A DNA stretch of 37,764 nucleotides, taken from positions 1 through 37,764 of the forward strand of contig CAYFTR010000017.1 of assembly GCA_964346185.1 (NCBI GenBank). The letters are read 5' to 3'. The notes under the pieces are model-generated. The model was not told where the DNA came from. It did no database searches and worked only from the letters and a program-made list of their open reading frames with translations. The stretch comes from JAAYJS01 sp964346185 (GTDB lineage Bacteria; Bacillota; Clostridia; Eubacteriales; Eubacteriaceae). A program made the position numbers and the translations under genes. This document shows positions 22,943-34,649 of this stretch, one piece after another (positions within the stretch are counted from its first letter, which is position 1; each line of letters starts with the position of its first letter).

Positions 22943-23476
22943 ATGAATTTAGAAGAATTAAGAAACGATATCATTATAAAACAGAAAAAAGGCATGCCGT
23001 TTATTCTTACATCCGTTGTCATATGGCTGTTGATTACTATTGTTGCGGCATTGGATATTGGTGTTGAGCTAAAAAATATCTTCGTATTTTGTTGCTCAAC
23101 ACCAATGCTGCCGTTATCGTGGTTGATAGGAAAGAAAATTGGTGTAGATATTTTTTCAAAAGATAATGAGTTGGGAAATTTAGGATTTTTATTTACAATG
23201 AATCAGATTTTATATCTTCTAATTGTAATGTGGGTCTTTAATGCGGTACCTGAAAAAATGATTATGGTATACGCGATGGTTTTTGGTGCTCATTTGTTAC
23301 CGTATTCGTGGTTGTACCAATCAAAAGCCTATCGTGTTTTCGCAATGATTATTCCTATTTTATCGCTTGTCTTAGGAAATCTTTTTAGCGGGTGGGTTGT
23401 AGCGGGAACGATAGCAATTGTAGAGATGGTCTTTGTTATTATATTACGAAATGAAGTAAAAAAATTTATCATATAA
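22943..23476 (+). CDS. DUF7010-like integral membrane protein
   Basis: A 177-residue protein with about six hydrophobic helices after an N-terminal M-N-L-E-E-L-R-N-D-I-I-I-K-Q-K-K-G-M-P-F, which resembles the DUF7010 family; this assignment is from memory of the pattern. ATG 22943 follows AAAGGG at good spacing; an in-frame TTG at 22928 is less likely. The gene is clearly more AT-rich and uses different codons (ATA, TTA) from the flanking core genes, and it sits between decayed sequences, so acquisition by transfer is likely. Function is unknown. Confidence 0.6.
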   Translation: MNLEELRNDIIIKQKKGMPFILTSVVIWLLITIVAALDIGVELKNIFVFCCSTPMLPLSWLIGKKIGVDIFSKDNELGNLGFLFTMNQILYLLIVMWVFNAVPEKMIMVYAMVFGAHLLPYSWLYQSKAYRVFAMIIPILSLVLGNLFSGWVVAGTIAIVEMVFVIILRNEVKKFII

Positions 23477-23774
23477 TGTCTCAAGGCAAACCGCTGTTTG
23501 GAACTAATGGACATTCCCGACGCGGGTTTGCTGATACTTGAAAAAAATTTGTATCGTCAAAAATAAAAACAGCTATCTAGATGTCATTACGCATCGAGGA
23601 AATACAAAAAACGCTGGAAGCCATAACCAAACATATAATGTTAAACGGTCTGACAGGCCCGCGAGATAATACGTCGGACCATTAGGCTAAACAGTTTTTC
23701 ATGCCGCGTACCCTCGGCAAACCTTAAGCCGGAACGCTCGCACAAAGCGAAACAATCGGACGTTTTCTAAAAAT
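23477..23774. other. Gene-free stretch, probably decayed coding DNA
   Basis: About 300 bases. One frame directly after the DUF7010-like stop reads A-N-R-C-L-E-L-M-D-I-P-D-A-G-L-L-I-L-E-K-N before stopping near 23560, and another starting at ATG 23581 runs 34 codons without a ribosome site. A hairpin GGTCTGAC/GTCGGACC (23647-23680) is present. These look like fragments, not working genes. Confidence 0.45.
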
Positions 23775-23807
23775 AAAAAAGTGTTGTCAAATTGACAACA
23801 CTTTTTT
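23775..23807. terminator. Bidirectional terminator between convergent genes
   Basis: AAAAAAGTGTTGTCAA (23775-23790) is the inverse of TTGACAACACTTTTTT (23792-23807). It serves the plus-strand remnants on one side and the P-II-like gene on the other. Confidence 0.93.
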
Positions 23808-24477
23808 ATCGGATACCCCTTACATGGCTTAAGTCCTGAACAAATAGAATGCCCTTATTGGGTTGGTCCAGTTGGTGTTCGTTCATAATGGCATCGACCA
23901 CTTTTTCGGTTTCCAGGGCATCAATGACAATGATAACCATTTCCTTTTCCGGTTCGATATCCATATTAAAAAACTTAACGCTTGCGGCGGCGCCGGAACC
24001 TCTGGCGTTAATAATGGTGCCGCCTCTTGCGCCATGGGCTTCCGCCGTGGTTGTAACGGCTTCGCCGAGGCCTTTGTCGACAATGGTAATAATGGCTTGG
24101 TACACGATAGTGTTCTCCTTTCGGGGTTTGGCAATTGGATTAGACGAATCGGGTAGGTCGGGGTATTGTTTACTGAAACCGACAAGGGGGTAGGCAAAGC
24201 AAATGCCCGTACCCGCCTTGTTAAGAGACATCTTTTTTTCAAGATTATCAACCACACGGTCCAGCATGGTGGTCGGCAAAACACTAAGCACCAACTCCTT
24301 ATGGCTTTCCGTTAAGCAGAAAAAATCCAGGAGTCCGCGGTGGTAACAGCCTCTGGCCATTAAAATCGTGCCGCCCGTCACCCCTTCCTGACGCAGTACA
24401 GATAGGACTTGAGATCCGTGCCCGTGGGGGGCAACGGTCGCCAACAGGCTGATATCGGGATAGAGTTTATTCATCAT
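23806..24477 (-). CDS. Tandem P-II-like domain protein, partner of DUF1538
   Basis: A 223-residue protein made of two P-II (GlnB-like) folds. The first half has V-T-G-G-T-I-L-M-A-R-G (about 33-43) and the second has A-R-G-G-T-I-I-N-A-R-G (about 149-159), the repeated strand-loop signature of the family. Each half ends with a V-V-D-x-I/L helix block (V-V-D-N-L-E and V-V-D-A-I-M). P-II proteins sense small molecules such as ATP, ADP or 2-oxoglutarate and control transporters or enzymes; the uridylylated Tyr of classical GlnB is not apparent. The gene overlaps the end of the DUF1538 gene by 11 bases, so the two are translated together, and the likely job is regulation of that membrane protein. 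Confidence 0.8.
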   Translation of the reverse strand: MMNKLYPDISLLATVAPHGHGSQVLSVLRQEGVTGGTILMARGCYHRGLLDFFCLTESHKELVLSVLPTTMLDRVVDNLEKKMSLNKAGTGICFAYPLVGFSKQYPDLPDSSNPIAKPRKENTIVYQAIITIVDKGLGEAVTTTAEAHGARGGTIINARGSGAAASVKFFNMDIEPEKEMVIIVIDALETEKVVDAIMNEHQLDQPNKGILFVQDLSHVRGIR

Positions 24478-25975
24478 TTTGTTTTCCTTCTCCTTTGCGT
24501 GAGCGGTTCAGCATAAATTGATAAAAAATACCCAGCAACATAATACTTAAAATCGGCATCATGGCAACCATGGTAATCATGCCGAAACTGTTTAAAATAA
24601 TATCGCTCGGATCGGTGGCGTGGGCAATTCCCTGGACAAAAGCAAAAATAAAGGTTGCCGTCATGGGACCCGAGGCGACGCCGCCGGAGTCAAAGGCCAT
24701 TCCCACGAAAAGCTCCGGTACTTTAAAGATAATGGCAAAAATAAGCACGTAACCCGGAATGAGAAAATGGTACAATTGTACTTGCGGGTACAAAATACGT
24801 GCCAGGGCAAAAACAATCGCCAAGCCTACACCCATACACAGGGCAAAGTACAGCCAGGTGTTTTTAACTGAGCCGGAGGTGGTCTGTTCGATTTGTTGGG
24901 AGAGCACGTGTACGGCTGGTTCCGCTAAAATGGTGGTAACACCCATTAAAAAGCCGATAATCAACAAAACGGTATTGCTTTGGGTACTTGCCAACTCAAA
25001 GCCAATAAGCCGACCGATAGCCATAAATCCGCCGTTAACACCGACTAAAAAGATAATCAGTCCGATAAAACTGTAAACGATCCCCACAATAATTTGTCGC
25101 AAGGACCTTTTGGGTAAACGCAGGTAAAAAGCGTTTGCCAAGAAAAATATCAGGGCAATGGGTAAAAGAGCCAGCACAACCTCTTGCAAGGTGTGGGGCA
25201 ACAACGCTACAAAGGGTTGTACCAATCCGCCGGATACGGTCGGTTCGGTTATCGTCATGGTATTGCTTTCGGGCAGCTGCGGTTTGAACAACGCCACCGC
25301 AAAGAGCAAACCCATAATCGCCCCGGAGGAGGCCAAACCCACCAGACCGAAACTGTCTGCCTCCGTTTTTAAGGAATCTCTTTGTTGTATGGCGACCCCG
25401 TAGGCAAGGGCAAGCATAAAGGGTACGGTTAGAGCGCCGGTGGTTGCCCCGGATGCGTCAAAGGCCATGGCGACGTATTCTTGCGGGACGACGGCAACTA
25501 AAATAAAAATAATACCGTAGGCGGCAATAAATACTTTGGTGAGATGTACCTGTTTAACAATTCTTAAAATTCCGATGGCAATCATAAAGCCGACTCCAAG
25601 GGAAACCACTAAAACTACAAAATTTTTAGAGAGAGCGGCTTGGGCGATGTCCTCCACCTGTTGCGCAAGGATGTGTAAGTCCGGCTCCGCGACGGATATA
25701 AAAAAACCGAGTACCAGAGCCATCAGCCCGATACCCCCGAGGGTGGTAAGACGGGTCAGCAAATGCCCCATGTTTTCACCGATGGGTGTAATACCGATAT
25801 CGATACCGAATAAAAAAATGGTTAAGCCGATAATTATCAGCACACTACCGGTCATAAAGCGAAAGATGAGCACGGTGTCTAAATTCAGAAATAAAAAATT
25901 TAAAATTAAGACCAAAACCGTTATGGGAATAACGGAGTATAAAACCTCTTTGAGTTTTTCAAGTAAAATCGACAA
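24467..25975 (-). CDS. DUF1538 family membrane protein (two internal repeats)
   Basis: A 502-residue membrane protein with about twelve hydrophobic helices and two related halves. Matching motifs are spaced about 256 residues apart: A-E-P-D-L-H-I-L-A-Q-Q (96-106) with A-E-P-A-V-H-V-L-S-Q-Q (351-361), and A-F-D-A-S-G-A-T-T-G (171-180) with A-F-D-S-G-G-V-A-S-G (427-436). Charged and small conserved residues inside helices suggest a transporter or channel; the substrate is unknown to me. The start is TTG 25975, seven bases after a near-perfect AAAGGAGG. It is transcribed ahead of the double P-II gene and overlaps it. A TATGAT at 26040-26035 is a possible -10. Confidence 0.85.
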   Translation of the reverse strand: MSILLEKLKEVLYSVIPITVLVLILNFLFLNLDTVLIFRFMTGSVLIIIGLTIFLFGIDIGITPIGENMGHLLTRLTTLGGIGLMALVLGFFISVAEPDLHILAQQVEDIAQAALSKNFVVLVVSLGVGFMIAIGILRIVKQVHLTKVFIAAYGIIFILVAVVPQEYVAMAFDASGATTGALTVPFMLALAYGVAIQQRDSLKTEADSFGLVGLASSGAIMGLLFAVALFKPQLPESNTMTITEPTVSGGLVQPFVALLPHTLQEVVLALLPIALIFFLANAFYLRLPKRSLRQIIVGIVYSFIGLIIFLVGVNGGFMAIGRLIGFELASTQSNTVLLIIGFLMGVTTILAEPAVHVLSQQIEQTTSGSVKNTWLYFALCMGVGLAIVFALARILYPQVQLYHFLIPGYVLIFAIIFKVPELFVGMAFDSGGVASGPMTATFIFAFVQGIAHATDPSDIILNSFGMITMVAMMPILSIMLLGIFYQFMLNRSRKGEGKQNDE

Positions 25976-26106
25976 TGGGCCACCTCCTTTAAGTTATCAG
26001 TCGATCCGCTTGTAGATTTTTTAATAACTATTCAATCATAACATATTTCCTTAAGTTCGGTTAGAGCAATGGTTTTTCTTAAGAACCCTATAAAGCAATG
26101 CCACCT

Positions 26107-26134
26107 AAAAAAAGCGATTTGAAGCATCAATCGC
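26107..26134 (-). terminator. Terminator of the small 26176-26382 gene
   Basis: GCGATT (26114-26119) pairs with AATCGC (26129-26134) with a short bulged extension inside. On the minus strand the stem is followed by TTTTTTT (complement of 26107-26113). Confidence 0.75.
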
Positions 26135-26175
26135 CCAACCGCTTTTATTTTAAAAAATTGTAATCTTAATAATTG

Positions 26176-26382
26176 TTAAACAGGCAAATTTTTGGATATT
26201 TGTCGATACAAGTTGGCGGCCGGGTTATCGATAACTTTGGAGCCGCAGGCAATGTCGCAAAAAGCACCGTGGTCTTCCCTCAATTCGTCTAAGAGTTTTT
26301 CGAGACGGGTGTTTCTGTCTTTGGTCGGATTGTCATTTAACACTGTAAGATAGTCTTTTTCGATTTCTTTTAATGATCTCAT
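26176..26382 (-). CDS. Small hypothetical protein, 68 residues
   Basis: No family was recognised. The ATG at 26382 is four bases after a GGAGG, and a terminator follows the stop, so this is very probably a real single-gene unit. The protein is helical and charged in its first half (M-R-S-L-K-E-I-E-K-D-Y), has the acidic-basic block L-E-K-L-L-D-E-L-R-E-D-H-G, then F-C-D-I-A-C-G with two cysteines four residues apart, and ends L-Y-R-Q-I-S-K-N-L-P-V. There is no signal peptide or membrane segment. It is divergent from rpoB, with about 85 bases to the rpoB -35. The Cys pair could bind metal or form a disulfide, but this is a guess. Confidence 0.7.
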   Translation of the reverse strand: MRSLKEIEKDYLTVLNDNPTKDRNTRLEKLLDELREDHGAFCDIACGSKVIDNPAANLYRQISKNLPV

Positions 26383-26727
26383 AAAACCTCCACACTAAAG
26401 CTTTAAGTACTGCGAGTCGTCGCAATATATATAAAAGTGCGTAATGTAAAAAAGAACGCCAAATCCCTTGACGAGCCTACGTGTTTATGATAATGTATTA
26501 AATTGCATTACAAGAAATAAATTTGCTATTTTTCTAAAACAAACATCGGAAATACGGGCTTTTTGATCAAAGAAAAGCCAAATAATTTTAGGCTGTATTT
26601 GCAACGTTGATCAAAGATGTTGCTGACCGAAGTGTTATGGCTTTAGTTTAGCACATTTAATCCTAAAAGAAAAGCTAAAATAATCAGTACGGTAAAATGT
26701 AAAAAGAAGAAGGTGGGTTAATCAAAG
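26383..26727. promoter_or_regulatory. rpoB upstream region: promoter and two-hairpin leader
   Basis: Contains the rpoB promoter (26468-26496) and a leader of about 225 bases. Hairpin 1 pairs GGCTTTT (26557-26563) with AAAAGCC (26573-26579); hairpin 2 pairs GCAAC (26601-26605) with GTTGC (26619-26623). Both display the same sequence TTGATCAAAGA (26563-26573 and 26607-26617). AAAGCCA (26574-26580) can alternatively pair with TGGCTTT (26638-26644), which would open hairpin 1 and enclose hairpin 2. No ribosomal-protein gene lies upstream. Confidence 0.65.
26468..26496 (+). promoter_or_regulatory. Sigma-A promoter of rpoB
   Basis: TTGACG (26468-26473), a 17-base spacer and TAATGT (26491-26496). 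Confidence 0.6.
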
Positions 26728-29700
26728 ATGAGAACACATCCGGTGCAATATGGATTAAGGACGAGACAAAGTTACTCTAAAATTAACGAAGCGCTTGAAA
26801 TGCCCAATCTCCTGGAAGTACAATTGGACTCTTACAATTGGTTTTTAGAAACGGGGCTTCAGGAAGTTTTCGACGATATCGATGAAATTACCGACTATAC
26901 GGGTAACTTGGTGTTACAATTCGGAGATTATACTGTCGACGAAACACCTAAATACACCATCGAAGAATGTAAAGAGAGAGACCAGACCTACTATGTTCCC
27001 CTAAGGGTTCGGGCGAGGTTAATCAACAAAGCTAAAAACGAAGTCAAAGAACAAATTGTGTACATGGCGGATTTACACAAGATGACCGATACGGGCACCT
27101 TTATCGTTAACGGTGCCGAGCGGGTTATCGTCAGCCAATTGGTACGTTCTCCGGGGGCGTATTTTACTCTGACACGGGATAAATTAGGCAAAAAACTGTA
27201 CTCCGCACAGGTTATTCCCAACAGAGGTGCCTGGTTGGAATACGAGATGGATTCCAACAGTATCATGTATGTCAAAATAGACAGAACCAGAAAATTACCT
27301 ATTACCGCCTTGTTACGCGCCTTCGGTTTGGGCAGCAACAGCGATATACGGGAAGCCTTCGGCGAAGACGAACGCCTGGAAGAAACCATTAAGAAAGATG
27401 CCGCTCCCGGTATCAACAGCAGAGAAGACGGTTTGATCGAAATTCATAAACGATTAAGACCGGGCGAGCCGCCGACGGTGGAAAGCGCGGAATCTTTACT
27501 CAATTCCATGTTTTTTGATGATCGCCGTTACGACATGGCTCGAGTTGGGCGTTACAAATACAATAAAAAACTATCCCTGGCGACACGATTAATCGGACAA
27601 CAGACAGCGGAAGATATCGTTGACCCCGAAACCGGGGAAATTTTAGTTGAAGCGGGCGATGTTTTCACGAAAACGACAGCTTGGGATGTACAAAATGCCG
27701 GCATTAACGTAGTGGATGTAGTTGTCCCTTACCATGGAGAAGACAAAATTGTTCGAGTGATGGGCAACCATTTTGTGGATATTTACACACAGGACCTTCC
27801 TTTTAATATCGATAACTTAAATGTAAAGGAAATGGTGTATTACCCCGCTCTTCAGGAAATTTTAAATATGGATGCAACCGACGAAGAAAAATACGAAACG
27901 TTGGAAAGCAATATGGATAAGTTGATCCCCAAACATATCCTACAAAGCGATTTATTTGCGTCGGTTTCTTACTTTATCGGACTGGAATACGGCATCGGCA
28001 GTATCGACGACATCGACCATTTGGGCAACCGACGTTTACGTTCCGTAGGTGAATTGCTCCAAAATCAATTCAGAATCGGGTTATCCCGTATGGAAAGAGT
28101 GGTTCGGGAGCGTATGTCCGTACAGAGCGACGAAGGGTTAACGCCTCAAAGCCTGATCAATACCCGTCCCATTAATGCGGCACTTAAAGAATTTTTCGGA
28201 AGTTCTCAATTATCTCAATTTATGGACCAAAACAACCCGTTGGGTGAATTAACCCATAAGCGAAGACTGTCGGCATTAGGCCCCGGGGGATTGAGTCGGG
28301 AGAGAGCCGGGTTCGAGGTTCGGGACGTTCACCACAGTCACTACGGCAGAATGTGCCCTATCGAAACACCGGAAGGTCCCAACATCGGCTTGATCGGATC
28401 TTTGGCGACCTATGCTCGTGTTAATGAGTACGGCTTTATCGAAACACCTTACTTACGGGTTAATAACGGAATTGTCGAAAAAAAATACGACTTTTTATCC
28501 GCTGACGAAGAGGGACAATACGCCATTGCACAGGCCAACGAACCCTTGGACGAAAACAACCGTTTCGTCAATAAGGATGTTACCGGTCGTGCGGGAAGCA
28601 ACCGGGATTTTGTGACCTTAAGACCGGAAGAGGTCGACTATATGGACGTATCACCGAAACAAGTCGTGTCCGTTGCAACATCTCTTATTCCTTTCTTGGA
28701 AAACGACGACGCCAACCGTGCCCTAATGGGTGCCAACATGCAACGTCAGGCGGTACCCTTGATCACGCCGAAAGCTCCTGTTGTGGGAACAGGTATGGAA
28801 CACAAAGCCGCGAAGGACTCCGGCGTATGTGTTATCAGTAAAAGAAGCGGTGTGGTGGAATATGTCGATGCTAAAACCATTCGCATACGAGCGGACGAAG
28901 ACGGCACCTTGGATAGCTACCACCTGCATAAATTTAAACGATCCAACCAGACCACCTGTATCAACCAAAAACCCTTGGTCGATAAAGGGCAACGGGTCAT
29001 GGCAGATGAAATTATCGCCGATGGTCCTTCTACAGCAATGGGAGAACTTGCCCTAGGTCGTAATGCGCTCATTGGTTTTATGACCTGGGAAGGTTACAAC
29101 TACGAAGACGCGGTACTCATCAACGAAAACTTACTGAAAGACGATATGTATACCTCCATTCATATCGAAGAATACGAGTGCGAAGCCAGAGAAACAAAAT
29201 TGGGACCGGAAGAAATTACCAGAGATATTCCCAATGTTTCCGATGACGCACTTAAAAACTTGGATGAAGACGGCATCGTCTACGTCGGGGCGGAAGTAAA
29301 ATCCGAGGATATTTTGGTCGGCAAAGTTACCCCGAAAGGTGAAACGGATCTGTCCGCCGAAGAAAAATTGCTTCGTGCTATTTTCGGCGAAAAAGCTCGG
29401 GAAATCAGAGACACCTCTCTTAAAGTACCCCACGGCCAATCGGGGATTGTTGTCGATGTTAAAAAATTTTCCAGAGCCAATAAAGATGAAGACTTAAAAC
29501 CCGGTGTCAACACCATGGTGCGTGTATATGTTGCGGTTAAACGGAAAATATCCGTCGGAGACAAAATGGCGGGACGCCACGGAAACAAAGGGGTTGTTTC
29601 CAGAATTTTACCCCAGGAAGATATGCCTTTTATGCCCGACGGCACCCCCCTGGATATTGTTTTAAACCCCTTGGGCGTTCCCTCCCGTATGAATATCGGT

Positions 29701-30420
29701 CAGGTCTTGGAAGTCCATTTGGGATTGGCACTCAAAACCTTGGGTTACTATGTTGCCACACCGGTTTTCGATCCTGCCAACGAAGAAGATATTATGAACC
29801 TGTTGGAAGAAGCGGGTTTGCCCAGAGACGGTAAAGTCCAGCTGATAGACGGACGAACCGGCGAACCCTTCGACTCCCGCGTAACGGTGGGCTATATGTA
29901 CTATATGAAATTGCACCACCTGGTCGATGATAAAATGCATGCCCGTTCTACCGGACCCTACTCCCTGGTAACGCAACAGCCCTTGGGCGGTAAGGCACAA
30001 TTCGGCGGTCAACGTTTCGGAGAGATGGAGGTTTGGGCCTTGGAGGCCTATGGAGCCGCCCACACCTTACAGGAAATATTAACCATTAAATCCGATGATG
30101 TTGTCGGCCGTGTCAAAACCTACGAGTCCATCGTTAAAGGGGAAAACATTCAAAAACCCGGCATTCCGGAATCCTTTAAAGTTCTCATCAAAGAATTCCA
30201 AAGTCTTGCATTGGACGTTAAAATTTTAAACGATGAATCCGAAGTGGAGCTGTTGGATAATCACGAAGCGAGCGAACCCGAACAAACCGACAACGATATG
30301 ATGGACAGCTTAGATACGCAACCCCTTATCGGAACGCTGACCGAAGAAGATTATGAGGATGAAGACATGATCAGCATTATTGACGCCGCTGATTTGGATA
30401 ATCCAGATATACTGTCATGA
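26728..30420 (+). CDS. rpoB: DNA-directed RNA polymerase subunit beta
   Basis: Beta subunit of RNA polymerase. The 1230-residue protein contains the fork and rifampicin region (S-Q-L-S-Q-F-M-D-Q-N-N-P-L and T-H-K-R-R-L-S-A-L-G, with the Asp, His and Ser positions that carry resistance mutations all wild type), G-R-M-C-P-I-E-T-P-E-G-P-N-I-G-L, the flap and the C-terminal clamp. It ends with an acidic tail of about 60 residues. AAGGTGGG lies before ATG 26728. It is not preceded by rplL, unlike in most Firmicutes, and has its own promoter and leader. Confidence 0.98.
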   Translation: MRTHPVQYGLRTRQSYSKINEALEMPNLLEVQLDSYNWFLETGLQEVFDDIDEITDYTGNLVLQFGDYTVDETPKYTIEECKERDQTYYVPLRVRARLINKAKNEVKEQIVYMADLHKMTDTGTFIVNGAERVIVSQLVRSPGAYFTLTRDKLGKKLYSAQVIPNRGAWLEYEMDSNSIMYVKIDRTRKLPITALLRAFGLGSNSDIREAFGEDERLEETIKKDAAPGINSREDGLIEIHKRLRPGEPPTVESAESLLNSMFFDDRRYDMARVGRYKYNKKLSLATRLIGQQTAEDIVDPETGEILVEAGDVFTKTTAWDVQNAGINVVDVVVPYHGEDKIVRVMGNHFVDIYTQDLPFNIDNLNVKEMVYYPALQEILNMDATDEEKYETLESNMDKLIPKHILQSDLFASVSYFIGLEYGIGSIDDIDHLGNRRLRSVGELLQNQFRIGLSRMERVVRERMSVQSDEGLTPQSLINTRPINAALKEFFGSSQLSQFMDQNNPLGELTHKRRLSALGPGGLSRERAGFEVRDVHHSHYGRMCPIETPEGPNIGLIGSLATYARVNEYGFIETPYLRVNNGIVEKKYDFLSADEEGQYAIAQANEPLDENNRFVNKDVTGRAGSNRDFVTLRPEEVDYMDVSPKQVVSVATSLIPFLENDDANRALMGANMQRQAVPLITPKAPVVGTGMEHKAAKDSGVCVISKRSGVVEYVDAKTIRIRADEDGTLDSYHLHKFKRSNQTTCINQKPLVDKGQRVMADEIIADGPSTAMGELALGRNALIGFMTWEGYNYEDAVLINENLLKDDMYTSIHIEEYECEARETKLGPEEITRDIPNVSDDALKNLDEDGIVYVGAEVKSEDILVGKVTPKGETDLSAEEKLLRAIFGEKAREIRDTSLKVPHGQSGIVVDVKKFSRANKDEDLKPGVNTMVRVYVAVKRKISVGDKMAGRHGNKGVVSRILPQEDMPFMPDGTPLDIVLNPLGVPSRMNIGQVLEVHLGLALKTLGYYVATPVFDPANEEDIMNLLEEAGLPRDGKVQLIDGRTGEPFDSRVTVGYMYYMKLHHLVDDKMHARSTGPYSLVTQQPLGGKAQFGGQRFGEMEVWALEAYGAAHTLQEILTIKSDDVVGRVKTYESIVKGENIQKPGIPESFKVLIKEFQSLALDVKILNDESEVELLDNHEASEPEQTDNDMMDSLDTQPLIGTLTEEDYEDEDMISIIDAADLDNPDILS

Positions 30421-30484
30421 GTCGTCGAAACAGTATGAACACGATACAATCAAAAATAGATTTGATGCGGAAGGGAGCAACCAA

Positions 30485-34237
<3,753 letters not shown>

Positions 34238-34240
34238 CGC

Positions 34241-34269
34241 TTGACATCGGCAAAATAAAATTTTATACT
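34241..34269 (+). promoter_or_regulatory. Strong sigma-A promoter of the rpsL-rpsG-fusA-tuf operon
   Basis: Perfect TTGACA (34241-34246), a 17-base spacer and TATACT (34264-34269), starting three bases after the rpoC stop codon. It should drive the L7Ae-like gene, rpsL, rpsG, fusA and tuf strongly. Confidence 0.9.
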
Positions 34270-34278
34270 TATAGGGTG

Positions 34279-34309
34279 TGCTCCCATTCATATGATATGT
34301 ATGGGAGCA
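34279..34309 (+). promoter_or_regulatory. 5'-terminal hairpin of the str operon transcript
   Basis: TGCTCCCAT (34279-34287) pairs with ATGGGAGCA (34301-34309); an inner CATAT/ATATG can extend it. Given the promoter, the transcript starts about three bases before the stem. The following TTCTT is a weak U tail, so it may be an mRNA-stabilising 5' stem, or partly a terminator for rpoC. Confidence 0.65.
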
Positions 34310-34346
34310 TTCTTAAGAACTTTTAATTAAGTCCAATGGTTTGGAG

Positions 34347-34604
34347 GTGACGAAGATAAAATCACAAAAAATGGTCGTCGGGACCAAACAAACCATGAAA
34401 GCCGTCGTTTCCGGCAAGGCGGATAAAGTGATAGTGGCAATGGACGCCGATGCACATATCCGCGAAGAGATCTTAGTGCTTTGTAAAACCCACGGGGTTC
34501 GCGTGCAAGCCTATCAAAGTAAAAAAACTTTGGGCCGTCGGTGCGGTATCGACAGACATGCCGCGGCGATTGCCGTTCTGAAAGAAACGAAAACATCCGA
34601 TTAG
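34347..34604 (+). CDS. L7Ae-family (L7Ae/L30e/YbxF-like) ribosomal protein
   Basis: A small RNA-binding protein of the L7Ae/YbxF type, which binds kink-turns and is found between rpoC and rpsL in Firmicutes. The core is V-V-G-T-K-Q-T-M-K-A-V, V-I-V-A-M-D-A-D-A-H-I and L-G-R-R-C-G-I-D-R-H-A-A-A-I-A. The start is uncertain: the strong GGAGG (34343-34347) is directly on GTG 34347, while a well-spaced codon eight bases on (34356) is ATA, and the first ATG (34371) is too far. I used GTG 34347 (85 residues). TTG 34341 precedes the ribosome site and is unlikely. Confidence 0.85.
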   Translation: MTKIKSQKMVVGTKQTMKAVVSGKADKVIVAMDADAHIREEILVLCKTHGVRVQAYQSKKTLGRRCGIDRHAAAIAVLKETKTSD

Positions 34605-34649
34605 ACCCTTAAACGGTTTAATAAATATTATAAGGAGGTGCAGAACTGA

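Noticed and set aside
23647..23680. Hairpin GGTCTGAC/GTCGGACC as a structured RNA
   Set aside because: A single short stem with a mismatch-type wobble in a decayed region, with no conserved sequence that I recognise.
23581..23685. 34-codon frame starting ATG 23581
   Set aside because: No ribosome site and it overlaps a stable hairpin; better seen as decayed sequence.
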